A stretch of 64,000 nucleotides of DNA from PALSA-1006 sp041660815 (GCA_041660815.1 JBAZVN010000004.1:124001-188000); one strand, 5' to 3'. Counted from the stretch's first letter, positions 18,876-27,988 are shown. Notes: generated by a model not told the origin, from the sequence alone. Numbers and translations are program-made.

Positions 18876-20906
18876 ATGTCAGCAGGATTAATCTTTACCT
18901 TACTCTGTGCTTTTATCGCCATTGCGTACGGCGTGTTATCCATCCGTTGGATCGTTGCGCTGCCGACCGGCAACGACAAGATGCGCAGTATCGCAGCGGC
19001 GATTCAGGAAGGTGCAACAGCCTATTTGAATCGCCAATACACCACCATCGGAATAGTGGGCGCGGTATTGTTTCTGGCGATTGGCTTTGCACTCGCCTGG
19101 AAAACGGCCATTGGTTTTCTGATCGGTGCGCTGCTCTCCGGTGCGGCCGGTTACATCGGCATGAATGTGTCGGTGCGTGCCAATGTGCGCACTGCGCAAG
19201 CTGCCCATAATGGCTTGAATGCCGCGCTGAATGTGGCATTCAAAGGCGGCGCGATCACCGGCATGTTGGTGGTGGGGCTGGGTTTGCTTGGCGTGGCGGG
19301 TTATTACGCCTACCTTGCCTCAAGTGCGGTTGCAGGCGCTTCAACCTATGAGATTCTTGAGCCTTTGATTGGTTTGGGTTTCGGCGGCTCGCTGATATCA
19401 ATTTTTGCGCGACTGGGGGGCGGTATTTTTACCAAAGGTGCGGACGTCGGTGCGGATTTGGTGGGCAAAATTGAAGCGGGTATTCCCGAAGATGATCCGC
19501 GCAATCCCGCTGTGATTGCCGATAATGTGGGGGATAACGTCGGCGACTGCGCCGGTATGGCGGCAGACTTGTTCGAGACCTATGCGGTTACGATTATTGC
19601 CACCATGTTGCTGGGTGCAATGCTGATGACCCAAGCCGGTGAAAATGCGGTGATTTATCCGCTGGCGTTGGGAGGCTTTTCCATCATCGCTTCCATCGTG
19701 GGCAGCTTTTTCGTCACCGCCCGAGACGGCGGCAAAATTATGAATGCCTTGTATCGGGGCTTAGCTGTCGCGGGCGGTCTGGCCTTGGTCGCGTTTTATC
19801 CCATTACCAGTTGGTTGATGGGCGATAACGGCACTTACAGCGTTAACGCGCTGTATGGCTCTGCTGTGATCGGTTTGATCCTGACTGCCGCGATGGTGGT
19901 GATCACCGAGTATTACACGGCCACCGAATATGCACCGGTGCGGCATATCGCCGAAGCCTCCACCACCGGGCACGGCACCAATATCATCGCCGGTTTGGGC
20001 GTGTCGATGAAGTCCACCGCCGCACCGGTGCTGGTGGTATGCGCCAGTATCTACACGGCTTATGATTTGGCCGGTTTGTACGGGATTGCGATTGCAGCAA
20101 CCTCGATGTTGTCCATGACCGGCATCATTGTGGCACTGGATGCCTTTGGCCCGATTACCGACAATGCGGGCGGCATTGCCGAGATGTCCGGGTTGCCGGA
20201 AGAAATTCGCAATATTACCGACCCGCTGGATGCGGTGGGCAATACCACCAAGGCGATTACCAAGGGCTATGCCATCGGTTCAGCCGGTCTGGCGGCGCTG
20301 GTATTGTTTGCCGACTACACGCATGCCTTGGATGCCAAGTTGCATATGACGACTTCGTTTGATTTGTCCAACCACATGGTGATCATCGGCCTGTTCATCG
20401 GCGGCATGGTGCCGTATCTATTTGCCGCGATGGGCATGGAAGCGGTAGGGCGTGCGGCCGGAACGGTCGTCGTTGAAGTGCGTCGTCAATTCAAAGAAAT
20501 CCCCGGCATCATGCAAGGCACGGGCAAGCCTGAATACGGGACGTGTGTGGATATGCTGACCAAGGCCGCGATCAAGGAAATGCTGCTGCCTTCGTTGCTT
20601 CCCGTTGCCGTACCCGTTGTGGTCGGGCTCATTTTGGGGGCGCAAGCTTTGGGCGGGGTATTGGTCGGTACGATTGTCACCGGTATCTTCGTTGCTATTT
20701 CCATGACTACCGGCGGCGGCGCCTGGGACAACGCCAAGAAGTATATCGAAGACGGCCATTTCGGAGGCAAAGGATCGGACGCGCATAAAGCCGCCGTGAC
20801 CGGAGATACCGTCGGCGATCCCTACAAGGATACGGCGGGGCCTGCAGTTAACCCATTGATTAAAATCATAAATATTGTAGCGCTATTGATTGTACCGTTG
20901 TTGTAG
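18876..20906 (+). CDS. hppA: Membrane-bound proton-translocating pyrophosphatase
   Basis: Integral membrane ion pump that couples PPi hydrolysis to proton export. 676 residues with about 15-16 hydrophobic helices. PPi-site motifs are present: DVGADLVGKIE, DNVGDNVGDCAG and DPYKDTAGPA. GNTTKAITKG carries Lys where K+-dependent pumps have Ala, so this should be the K+-independent H+ type. The ATG at 18876 is chosen for the preceding GGGGAG; an in-frame start ten codons earlier lacks a site. Downstream of pfp by 110 bases with no terminator, so probably one operon. Confidence 0.95.
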   Translation: MSAGLIFTLLCAFIAIAYGVLSIRWIVALPTGNDKMRSIAAAIQEGATAYLNRQYTTIGIVGAVLFLAIGFALAWKTAIGFLIGALLSGAAGYIGMNVSVRANVRTAQAAHNGLNAALNVAFKGGAITGMLVVGLGLLGVAGYYAYLASSAVAGASTYEILEPLIGLGFGGSLISIFARLGGGIFTKGADVGADLVGKIEAGIPEDDPRNPAVIADNVGDNVGDCAGMAADLFETYAVTIIATMLLGAMLMTQAGENAVIYPLALGGFSIIASIVGSFFVTARDGGKIMNALYRGLAVAGGLALVAFYPITSWLMGDNGTYSVNALYGSAVIGLILTAAMVVITEYYTATEYAPVRHIAEASTTGHGTNIIAGLGVSMKSTAAPVLVVCASIYTAYDLAGLYGIAIAATSMLSMTGIIVALDAFGPITDNAGGIAEMSGLPEEIRNITDPLDAVGNTTKAITKGYAIGSAGLAALVLFADYTHALDAKLHMTTSFDLSNHMVIIGLFIGGMVPYLFAAMGMEAVGRAAGTVVVEVRRQFKEIPGIMQGTGKPEYGTCVDMLTKAAIKEMLLPSLLPVAVPVVVGLILGAQALGGVLVGTIVTGIFVAISMTTGGGAWDNAKKYIEDGHFGGKGSDAHKAAVTGDTVGDPYKDTAGPAVNPLIKIINIVALLIVPLL

Positions 20907-20964
20907 ATTAAGTTGATTTGAAGGTTATACCTCAGATGTTTCATCAAACATTGGGAGAGTTTGG

Positions 20965-20992
20965 GTAGGGGCGTATGGCAATACGCCCCTAC
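20965..20992. repeat. Perfect palindromic intergenic repeat
   Basis: GTAGGGGCGTAT, loop GGCA, ATACGCCCCTAC: a 12-base stem without mismatch. Similar GTAGGGGCG..CGCCCCTAC hairpins are scattered in many bacterial genomes. It lies after hppA, ahead of the bidirectional terminator. Confidence 0.7.
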
Positions 20993-21031
20993 GGTGGGTG
21001 AATGTAATTTTGCGCGATTGGATGTAGCAAC

Positions 21032-21063
21032 AAAAAAAGGCGACTTTGCAGTCGCCTTTTTTT
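21032..21063. terminator. Bidirectional rho-independent terminator between hppA and the porin gene
   Basis: AAAAAAAGGCGACT (21032-21045), loop TTGC, AGTCGCCTTTTTTT (21050-21063). The stem is perfect, with an A-run on one side and a T-run on the other, so it serves both hppA and the convergent porin gene. Confidence 0.93.
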
Positions 21064-21098
21064 GTGCACCATTTCTGGCTGGTGAATATTTCTAAAGC

Positions 21099-22286
21099 TT
21101 AAAACACCGTATCGTAAGTGAACGTCAACAACTGAGAATTGCCATAGTTTGGCTCCCAAGTTGGTCCTCCATGGTCACGCTGGTTGTCAAGCTGGGCTTT
21201 GAGGACACTGGAAGTGGTCAGGTCGTAGCGCAGGGTGAGCGAAACAGTGGCATGCCCTTCTTGGCCTAAAGGATCACCTACACCGGCAACGACCGATTGA
21301 TAGCGGGCGTAAGTCACCATCGGCTGCCATTTTCCGAACCGGTAGCCGGAGCCGAGAATCTGGGCGGTATCACGGAATTCACCGCCAGGATGGTTGATTT
21401 GGATAATCTCGCTACGTACCAACCAGTTGTTGTAATCCATATTGACGGTAAGACCGTAAATTTGCTGCTTACCCTTTGGAGTAAATTCTGTTTCGATCGC
21501 GCTAGTGTCGTAGGTTAAAGTAGCAGCATCCCAAGTGCCGTTAACAATTTTTGTTTGGGTATCCGATTGAATGTAAACAACGCGGGTTTCCAGCCAATCA
21601 TTGGATAAACTTAGATCTGCACCAAAGATGTTGCTCCATTTAACATCGGTCCGATTTTTTCGACCCTGATAAATTTTCCAGTAGCCGCTTTCTTCTCTGG
21701 TCTCATTGCCCGCCAACAGATTTGAGGAAGCAGACCAGTCGCCCCATTGACCCTGATAGGCAAGGTTAAGGCCGTTGTAATTAACTGCTTCCCAGCCGTA
21801 CAGTTGTGGCGGCAAATGTGTCCAAGGCAAGGCTACGCCGATATCCTGAGTATCAGAATAGTAGAACATGGGCAAACGTTTACGTCCGCCTTGCAGGGTG
21901 AAGTTGTTGTTGATTTTGTAGCTGGCATACAGCCATTCCAGATTCACTCTGCCGTCTTGTGCGCCGCGTGACACGGCCTGAGCGGTTATTGAGTAGCGGC
22001 GGTTGTCATAGGACGCGGTGCCCTGCAAGCCGAGTTTTGAGTCGGGGCCAAATTGCGGTGCGCTGCGGTTGTCGTAAACAGCGCCTTGGGCATAGTCCGC
22101 AACAAAGCAGGGGCAGTTGTAATCGCTGACGATTTTTTTCGTGCCGCTGAGCATGGTACCGACGCCGATGGTCATAAAGCCGGAACCGGAAAATTCAACG
22201 CCGCCCAATTCAGCGGCTGAGCCGATTGAGGTGAGGGTTAACATTCCCGCCGTGGCCGAAACTTGCATTAGTTTTTTGATCTTCAC
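21099..22286 (-). CDS. Outer-membrane porin-like beta-barrel protein
   Basis: 395 residues. A signal peptide runs from MKIKKLMQ through a hydrophobic core to SAA, followed by alternating amphipathic strands rich in Tyr, Trp, Asn and Gly, and a C-terminal Phe (TYDTVF) as needed for barrel insertion. The GTG at 22286 is preferred because GGAG lies five bases upstream and the resulting N-terminus is a proper signal sequence; an ATG at 22310 has no site. Two Cys (NCPCF) near residue 60 are unusual for a porin. It lies 39 bases after the PstS-like gene, so phosphate or another anion is a plausible solute, but this is inference. Confidence 0.8.
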   Translation of the reverse strand: MKIKKLMQVSATAGMLTLTSIGSAAELGGVEFSGSGFMTIGVGTMLSGTKKIVSDYNCPCFVADYAQGAVYDNRSAPQFGPDSKLGLQGTASYDNRRYSITAQAVSRGAQDGRVNLEWLYASYKINNNFTLQGGRKRLPMFYYSDTQDIGVALPWTHLPPQLYGWEAVNYNGLNLAYQGQWGDWSASSNLLAGNETREESGYWKIYQGRKNRTDVKWSNIFGADLSLSNDWLETRVVYIQSDTQTKIVNGTWDAATLTYDTSAIETEFTPKGKQQIYGLTVNMDYNNWLVRSEIIQINHPGGEFRDTAQILGSGYRFGKWQPMVTYARYQSVVAGVGDPLGQEGHATVSLTLRYDLTTSSVLKAQLDNQRDHGGPTWEPNYGNSQLLTFTYDTVF

Positions 22287-22325
22287 GTTATCTCCAATAA
22301 ATTTTGTCATGTCAGTTGGCTGAAA

Positions 22326-22751
22326 TTAGGGTGCGCTAAAAACAACTTTGACGCTGGCGTCAACCGCAGATTTTTCGATGTAGCCAATAAGATTTGGATT
22401 TTCGGCGACTTGTTTTTTGATGTCGGCGCTACTCTGCGCCTCTTTGGGCGGCGTGCCTTTGCCGGTGAAAGATAGTTTTGACCAATAAGACTTGGCTTGC
22501 GCAGCCGATTTTCCGGTGACTTTGGAGTAAAAATCATCACGCAGCGGACTGGATTCGGGTTGATCCAGCGGGGTGAGATTGGTGGCCTTGCCGAGAAAGA
22601 TATCGGATGCCTGCTCTTTACTTAGACTGGCTGTTGAATTTTTTGTGCCAACCACCACGACCACGTCTGCTTGAGCCATGCCCGCGCACAGCAATGTAGC
22701 TGCGCAAAGCGTGCGGCAGGCTCGCTTTAGATACGTTCCTGTTATTTTCAC
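22326..22751 (-). CDS. Short periplasmic PstS-like substrate-binding protein
   Basis: 141 residues starting at GTG (GGGGGTACCA upstream) with a signal peptide ending AQA. The mature part matches the first lobe of phosphate-binding proteins (VVVVVGTKN, LSKEQASDIFLGK, FYSKVTGKSAAQAKSYW, NPNLIGYIEKSAVD). Full PstS proteins are about 320 residues, so this is a mini version of the type often found as a lone gene beside porins. No permease or ATPase genes are near, so it may act as a sensor partner of the chemoreceptor downstream (inference). Confidence 0.8.
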   Translation of the reverse strand: MKITGTYLKRACRTLCAATLLCAGMAQADVVVVVGTKNSTASLSKEQASDIFLGKATNLTPLDQPESSPLRDDFYSKVTGKSAAQAKSYWSKLSFTGKGTPPKEAQSSADIKKQVAENPNLIGYIEKSAVDASVKVVFSAP

Positions 22752-22770
22752 TGGTACCCCCTCGGTTAAG

Positions 22771-24444
22771 TTAAATCTTGAACAAACGCACCGATTTTAC
22801 CAGTTGACCTGCCAGTTCGTCGATACGTTTTGCCGAGCCGGCCATGCCATCGACTGCTTCACTATTATTATTGACCATCGCCACAATGTTGCGCATCCGT
22901 TCGTCAATGGCTTGCAGGCTGCGGCTGCCTTCCTGCAGCGAAATCGTGATGTCATTGACCGCACTGCTGGCATCACGCGCACCGGAATGAATATCCTGCA
23001 TGGAGGCAGCCGATTCCTGAACCAGTTTGACGCCGTCGACCACTTGCATACTCACTCCCTGCATGCTGGTGACCGCCTCTTGAACGCCATTTTGAATGGT
23101 GCTGACCATCTGGGTGATTTCTTCCGTCGAGGTGCTGGTACGCTCTGCCAATTTACGGACTTCATCCGCTACCACGGCAAAGCCGCGTCCCTGCTCACCG
23201 GCACGTGCTGCTTCAATAGCGGCATTGAGCGCAAGTAAATTGGTTTGGTCGGCAATTTTTCGAATGACGCCGACGATGCTGGAAATTTGCGTGGATTGAT
23301 TCCCCAAGGACTGGATTAATTCTGAAGAACGCACTACCGTTTCCGAGACCAATTGCATTTCCCCCGCTGCCGAATTGATCACGGCTTGACCAGAGCTGGA
23401 CAGGCTTCCCGCGCGCTCGGAGAGTTGCCGCGCTGTTTCGGCCGAGTCACCCATTTGACTTACATGACTGGAAATACTTTGCACTTCATTGGCCGTTTCG
23501 TTGGCGGCTGAGCGTTCTTCCTGGCCATTGTGCGCAACACTGACCACATCATTGGCCAGCGTTTGGGCACTGTGCGTCAATTCATCGGCACTGCGCAGCA
23601 CGCCGCGAATTAGCTCGCGCAAATTATTTTGCATTGACGCCAGCGAGCCCAGCAGGCTGTTTTCGTCGCCATGCGCGATTTTGATGGGAACCGTCAAATC
23701 CCCGCCGGAAATTCGCCGGGTAATCTCCATCGCTACGGCGGGTTCGCCGCCCATTTGGTGCAAGATACTGGTGGTAATCGTGCCGGCCAGCGCGATCGTC
23801 AAAATGATCGAAATGAGAGTGCCACCAATCATCATCTTCTGTGCAAACTGGGTGACTGATTCGGCACTCTGCGTGACGCTCTCTACATTGTTAGCGTTGA
23901 ATTCAACGACTTGAGTTAGCAGCTTTTCGGCTTGCATGTACGATCTGCGCTGTTGTCCGCCAAGTTGAAAATATTTCTGGTAGAGCGTTTTTTGCATGGC
24001 GGGATCTGAATTGGCGCCAAGTTGGTCGATCAGTTTAATCATCTCATCGTCGGTTTTGCGCCAGACCTGCCACTCGGCGGCAAAGGATTTCCAGAGCGCG
24101 GCTTCCTCGCTGGATTTTGAAATGCTCTCATAGGTCTTCCAGGTCTCATCGACACTTTTCCAAAGTTTATTTTTGTCTTTGGCGATTTCTTTGAACATGT
24201 CCTGCGCTTCATTGTCGGTCTCCCACAAGGCAACCTCATAAGTGCTTGATTTTATTGCTATTTGTAACTCCTGAAGCTTCTGCAGAGAAAGCACGGCAGG
24301 GAGACGGTTGCGGCCTATTTCTTGTACACCGCTAATGCCACTTTGAATGCCCAATATGCCGGTGGTGGAAACCGCCAACAGCATGATCAGCCCCAATCCG
24401 GAAAGCAAGACAAGCTTAACGCGCAGATTCATATTATTTAACAT
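22771..24444 (-). CDS. Methyl-accepting chemotaxis protein
   Basis: 557-residue chemoreceptor. An N-terminal membrane helix (about residues 10-30) is followed by a periplasmic four-helix-bundle sensor of about 150 residues, a second membrane helix (about 208-228), HAMP, and the signalling hairpin with its conserved tip (NLLALNAAIEAARAGEQG region). There is no C-terminal pentapeptide for CheR docking. Upstream of the PstS-like and porin genes in the same direction with a 19-base gap, so co-transcribed. That context suggests taxis toward the solute these two handle. An alternative start is the Met four codons downstream. Confidence 0.93.
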   Translation of the reverse strand: MLNNMNLRVKLVLLSGLGLIMLLAVSTTGILGIQSGISGVQEIGRNRLPAVLSLQKLQELQIAIKSSTYEVALWETDNEAQDMFKEIAKDKNKLWKSVDETWKTYESISKSSEEAALWKSFAAEWQVWRKTDDEMIKLIDQLGANSDPAMQKTLYQKYFQLGGQQRRSYMQAEKLLTQVVEFNANNVESVTQSAESVTQFAQKMMIGGTLISIILTIALAGTITTSILHQMGGEPAVAMEITRRISGGDLTVPIKIAHGDENSLLGSLASMQNNLRELIRGVLRSADELTHSAQTLANDVVSVAHNGQEERSAANETANEVQSISSHVSQMGDSAETARQLSERAGSLSSSGQAVINSAAGEMQLVSETVVRSSELIQSLGNQSTQISSIVGVIRKIADQTNLLALNAAIEAARAGEQGRGFAVVADEVRKLAERTSTSTEEITQMVSTIQNGVQEAVTSMQGVSMQVVDGVKLVQESAASMQDIHSGARDASSAVNDITISLQEGSRSLQAIDERMRNIVAMVNNNSEAVDGMAGSAKRIDELAGQLVKSVRLFKI

Positions 24445-24670
24445 GGCAAAATTTAACCTCTTAGTAATGATTATTTTTTGACAGCGACCTGATTATTGCT
24501 GCCCTTATCTTAATTCAAGATAGCTTCCCGAAGCATCACACAGATTGTCAATGCCCTATCGGGAAAATAGGAATGATCTTTAGCTTCTATTCGAAAGATT
24601 AGGAGCGCCGCCGGCAAGAGATTGGCAAATTTGCTATTCTTGCAGGCGCTATGTCAAAGGGGCTGTGGTT

Positions 24671-25624
24671 ATGAGAATATTCAAATTTTTGCTGATTGTG
24701 ATATTGAGTTTAGTCAGCATTCAGGCATTTTCCGGAGAGCAACGCATGGAAAAATTAATTACCCTTAAAGACGGCTTGACACTCTGGAGCGAGGCTTTTG
24801 GCAAGCCGACAGATCCGCCTATTTTGCTGATTATGGGCGCCATGAATCAGGGGATATTTTGGCCGGACGAGTTTTGCGGGGAGTTGGCCAAAGCCGGTCA
24901 CTATGTGATTCGCTATGACCACCGGGATACCGGAAAGTCATCAACTCTGGATTTTCAAAAACACCCCTACGATTTGAATGATCTCACCCGGGATGCTGTT
25001 GCCGTGCTGCACGGACACGGGGTGAGCAAGGCGATCATTGTCGGACTCTCCATGGGCGGGTATGTCGCGCAGCTCATGGCGGTTGACTATCCCGATGTGG
25101 TGGAGCGCCTGATATTAATCTCAACGACTGCCGACCAGCGTCCTTATATGGCGGCCACCATGGGGCAGGCGCACGAAAAATTCAGCTTGCCTGATCCCGG
25201 CGAAAAACTGCTTGCTTACCTGCGCAATACCGTCGCCAACCCGCCCAATAATGCGGCTGAAATGGAAGAAAATATGCTGCAGGGTTGGGCGGTTACCTAC
25301 GGCGGAAATGTAGCGTTCCCCCGCGAGCAGCTTGCCAAAACCCTGAGTTTGAGTGCCGCACGTGCAGCCAATCCAAGCTCCGCTTTTAATCATGCGTTAG
25401 CTGTTGCACACTCATCAGAACGTCTTGAATCAATAAAGAAAATTAAAGTGCCCGCGCTGATTATTCACGGGAAATATGATGTATGTTTTCCGCTGGAGCA
25501 TGGACATTATCTTGCACAAAATATTCCAAAATCACAGTTGATTATTTTGGAGATGGGGCATTCATTTATGTGGTCGGCGTCAGACGAGGTGTTAAGCAGT
25601 ATTTTAGGTTTCATTAAAAATTAA
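24671..25624 (+). CDS. Exported alpha/beta hydrolase
   Basis: 317 residues. The N-terminal hydrophobic segment MRIFKFLLIVILSLVSIQAF looks like a signal peptide. The alpha/beta-hydrolase core shows the nucleophile elbow GLSMGG, the acid in HGKYDVCFP and the catalytic His in MGHSFM. The oxyanion region is LIMGAMNQG, as in the aclacinomycin methylesterase-like group, so an esterase is likely; substrate unknown. The ATG at 24671 is preferred to a GTG two codons upstream. Isolated transcription unit divergent from the chemoreceptor gene. Confidence 0.85.
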   Translation: MRIFKFLLIVILSLVSIQAFSGEQRMEKLITLKDGLTLWSEAFGKPTDPPILLIMGAMNQGIFWPDEFCGELAKAGHYVIRYDHRDTGKSSTLDFQKHPYDLNDLTRDAVAVLHGHGVSKAIIVGLSMGGYVAQLMAVDYPDVVERLILISTTADQRPYMAATMGQAHEKFSLPDPGEKLLAYLRNTVANPPNNAAEMEENMLQGWAVTYGGNVAFPREQLAKTLSLSAARAANPSSAFNHALAVAHSSERLESIKKIKVPALIIHGKYDVCFPLEHGHYLAQNIPKSQLIILEMGHSFMWSASDEVLSSILGFIKN

Positions 25625-25632
25625 ATTATTAT

Positions 25633-25653
25633 GGTACTTAAATTTAAAGTGCC
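25633..25653. repeat. Short palindrome related to the inverted-repeat elements
   Basis: GGTACTTAAATTTAAAGTGCC is a 21-base imperfect palindrome whose arms resemble the outer ends of copy A (GGTGCCTTTAAA). It lies between the hydrolase and the following gene. Kinship to the larger elements is tentative. Confidence 0.35.
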
Positions 25654-25683
25654 GAAACGCAGCAGGGTAGAAAAGGAATAAAA

Positions 25684-26643
25684 ATGGGACTGTTCGGGCG
25701 TTTGTTTGCCGCGAATCAAAAATTGGATTCGGTTGAGTTATTGCCCGCCATCGAGCGGGCTGTTTCCCGGGTTGAGCCCTTGCTTAAACAGGCAAAGGGA
25801 TATCCGGAGGCTTATCGTAAGCCGGTTATTAATGCGCTGGAGTATGCCCGCAGCCTGGCGCAAAGCGTCCCCGGCCCGGTGTCGGTTAATTTGGATTCCT
25901 ACGCCCGGGATGCGTATGTGCATGCGATTTTTCCTTCCAAAGAAAACGTCTCCGAGGCATTTAAGACCAGTTTGGAGTTGCAGGAGTATTTGCGTAAATC
26001 CTATTCCGGCGAAGAAATTTTCGCATTGATGGGCATGCGGCGTCGCGAAAAAACCATCTTGGGAATGGAATTGGCCGGTCAGGTTATTCAGCAGGATGTG
26101 CCGCAACAAGTGGTGTATTTCATCAGCCATACCATTGAAAATCCGGCGCCCAGTGAAGAGCTGGCAAGACAGCTAATGGCATGGAGTTTTTTCGATAGCC
26201 TGGTCGATAAGGTGGCCCAAAAGATTGCGGAGCGTAAACAAAATTTGCAAGCACAACGGCAAGAATTGGATGCGTTGCGTGATAGTTTGCGGGGAGCTAA
26301 TGAACTGGAGCGTCCCGCTTTGGAAGCCAAGCTGTCCAACCTTCTGGCCAGTTTACCCGCTACCGCCGACTCACTTGATTTGAGCAATTATGTGGAAGAT
26401 TTTGCGGAGGTCATGCTCAAGCCGGAGAACTATTTGCGCTTGAATCAGACACCGATGACGCTGGATAGCATGGGCATCAAACGCAACAGCAATGCCGCTA
26501 CGCCGGGCGAGGAACTTGTATTCAACGAACTCATTGGTTTTGACCGGCGCGACTGGACGGTCATCATGGTGCATTGCAGTAATATTCAGAGCGAAACTTT
26601 TGCCGAGCGCTTGGATTCTGCCTATCGCATGCTGTCAATATAG
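25684..26643 (+). CDS. Conserved-looking protein of unknown function
   Basis: 319 residues that I do not recognise. No signal peptide or membrane helix. The N-terminus MGLFGRLF is amphipathic. The middle (about residues 100-170) has a Glu/Arg-rich helical part including GMRRREKTILG. A coiled coil follows (about 185-225, ERKQNLQAQRQELDALRDSL), then a mixed C-terminal part ending in DWTVIMVHC. Start ATG 25684 has AAAAGGAAT upstream. It stands alone, followed by a palindromic repeat. Well-formed codon use and ribosome site make it a real gene; function open. Confidence 0.75.
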   Translation: MGLFGRLFAANQKLDSVELLPAIERAVSRVEPLLKQAKGYPEAYRKPVINALEYARSLAQSVPGPVSVNLDSYARDAYVHAIFPSKENVSEAFKTSLELQEYLRKSYSGEEIFALMGMRRREKTILGMELAGQVIQQDVPQQVVYFISHTIENPAPSEELARQLMAWSFFDSLVDKVAQKIAERKQNLQAQRQELDALRDSLRGANELERPALEAKLSNLLASLPATADSLDLSNYVEDFAEVMLKPENYLRLNQTPMTLDSMGIKRNSNAATPGEELVFNELIGFDRRDWTVIMVHCSNIQSETFAERLDSAYRMLSI

Positions 26644-26694
26644 TCCCGCAACATGCAAATTTCTAAATAAAAGTCGCAAAAATGTAGCTTGAAG

Positions 26695-26841
26695 GTAGGT
26701 TGGGTTGGGCGCGTTTTTTGCGCCGTAACCCAACATGATTAAATGGCTGTTGGGTTACACCCGCAAGGAGTAGGCCGTGGCTGAAAGGGGCTAAAGCCCC
26801 AACAACACACGCTCCGCGATACCCCCGCTAACCCAACCTAC
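26695..26841. repeat. Composite palindromic repeat, GTAGGTTGGGTT type
   Basis: Outer arms GTAGGTTGGGTT (26695-26706) and AACCCAACCTAC (26830-26841) are exact inverted repeats. Inside are a hairpin TTGGGTTGGGCGC..GCGCCGTAACCCAA (to 26735) and the stem GGGGCT/AGCCCC at 26787-26800. This is the BIME-like kind of repeat common between genes in Proteobacteria and may be mobilised by REP-associated transposases (established for relatives, not shown here). It fills the gap between the unknown gene and cheZ. Confidence 0.8.
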
Positions 26842-26890
26842 GATTATTTTGGTTTTAATTGTAATATTGTAATGTATTGATTATTAGTGA

Positions 26891-27523
26891 TTAAAGCCCA
26901 AGTGAGGCCAGCAGATCATCCACTTCGTCCTGGCCGGTCACGCTGTCTTTGGCTTTGTGCGAGGGGCCGGAAGTCAATCCTTCGGTGCTGATCAGAGAAT
27001 CTTTTGCATCGGGCGCGTATTCCTTGAGAATATCCAGCAGGATACTTTCTATCTCGACCGCAGCATCCACAATTTTATTGACCATCTGCCCGGCGACATC
27101 GCGAAATTCCTGCGCTTCCATGATCTGCATCAGATTGTGATGAATGCTTTCTTCCGCCATGGCGATTTCGCCGAGTTTCGAAATGGTTTCATCGATCAGC
27201 TTTGGATGCTGGGTAAAGTTACCATCGGCCAAACGCATGGACAGCTTGGCACAGGTATCGCGCGTTTTTTTAACCAGCGGCAGCGAGGTTTCCACAGCAC
27301 TAATGGTTTTTTCCGAAGCTTCGTGCATGGACTTGTCAATAAATGACAGGCGCTCGCGGGCATCCGGCATGGTGGAGGCTGATTTTTCCAGTCGGCGGGT
27401 ATGACCGAGTTCCTTCAGAATCTTGTGCAACCGGGCCGTGGCCAAACCTATTTTCTCGACCCGGACATCGGCTATCTTGCTGCGTTTTTTGCGTGGAGTT
27501 GGCGTATCGGTAGTTTCGCTCAT
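26891..27523 (-). CDS. cheZ: Chemotaxis phosphatase CheZ
   Basis: Dephosphorylates CheY-P to end the motor signal. 210 residues of long helices. The catalytic region is FRDVAGQMVNKIVD, where the Asp and Gln match the active-site residues of E. coli CheZ. The last residues DEVDDLLASLGL match the CheY-binding C-terminal peptide. The ATG at 27523 has AGTGAGG upstream; an earlier in-frame start would overlap cheY. Downstream of cheY with a 12-base gap. No cheA, cheW or cheR nearby, so this pair is detached from the main che cluster. Confidence 0.9.
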   Translation of the reverse strand: MSETTDTPTPRKKRSKIADVRVEKIGLATARLHKILKELGHTRRLEKSASTMPDARERLSFIDKSMHEASEKTISAVETSLPLVKKTRDTCAKLSMRLADGNFTQHPKLIDETISKLGEIAMAEESIHHNLMQIMEAQEFRDVAGQMVNKIVDAAVEIESILLDILKEYAPDAKDSLISTEGLTSGPSHKAKDSVTGQDEVDDLLASLGL

Positions 27524-27535
27524 TCTGGGCCTCAC

Positions 27536-27928
27536 TTACATATTGAGAGTTTGGAAAATTTTCTTTAGTTTTTCATCGAGTGTGGCAGCGGTAAACGGTT
27601 TTACAACATAGCCACTGGCGCCGGCTTGCGCCGCTTCGATAATGTTTTCGCGCTTGGCTTCGGCGGTGACCATCAATACCGGCAAATGTTTGAGCGCGGC
27701 ATCTTTGCGAATGTTGCGCAGCAATTCAATTCCGGTCATGTTGGGCATATTCCAATCCGAAACGACAAACTCGAAGTTGCCTTCGCTGCGCAATTTATTC
27801 AGCGCATCAACGCCGTCTTCGGCTTCGGTTATATTTGAAAAACCTAATTCTTTCAATAGGTTGCGTATAATTCTGCGCATGGTGGAAAAGTCGTCAACCA
27901 CTAAAAACTTCAAATTTGGATCTGGCAT
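27536..27928 (-). CDS. cheY: Chemotaxis response regulator CheY
   Basis: 130-residue single receiver domain that binds the flagellar switch when phosphorylated. The acidic pair is in VVDDFSTMRRI, the phospho-acceptor Asp in VVSDWNMPNM, the switch Thr in LMVTAEA, and the Lys in YVVKPF; all match E. coli CheY. First gene of the cheY-cheZ pair. Starts with ATG at 27928 after ACCGGAGTAA. Confidence 0.95.
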   Translation of the reverse strand: MPDPNLKFLVVDDFSTMRRIIRNLLKELGFSNITEAEDGVDALNKLRSEGNFEFVVSDWNMPNMTGIELLRNIRKDAALKHLPVLMVTAEAKRENIIEAAQAGASGYVVKPFTAATLDEKLKKIFQTLNM

Positions 27929-27988
27929 ACATTTACTCCGGTTAAAAAATATTACTTTGATGGGTGCGCTGATAATGTTACCTGAAAA

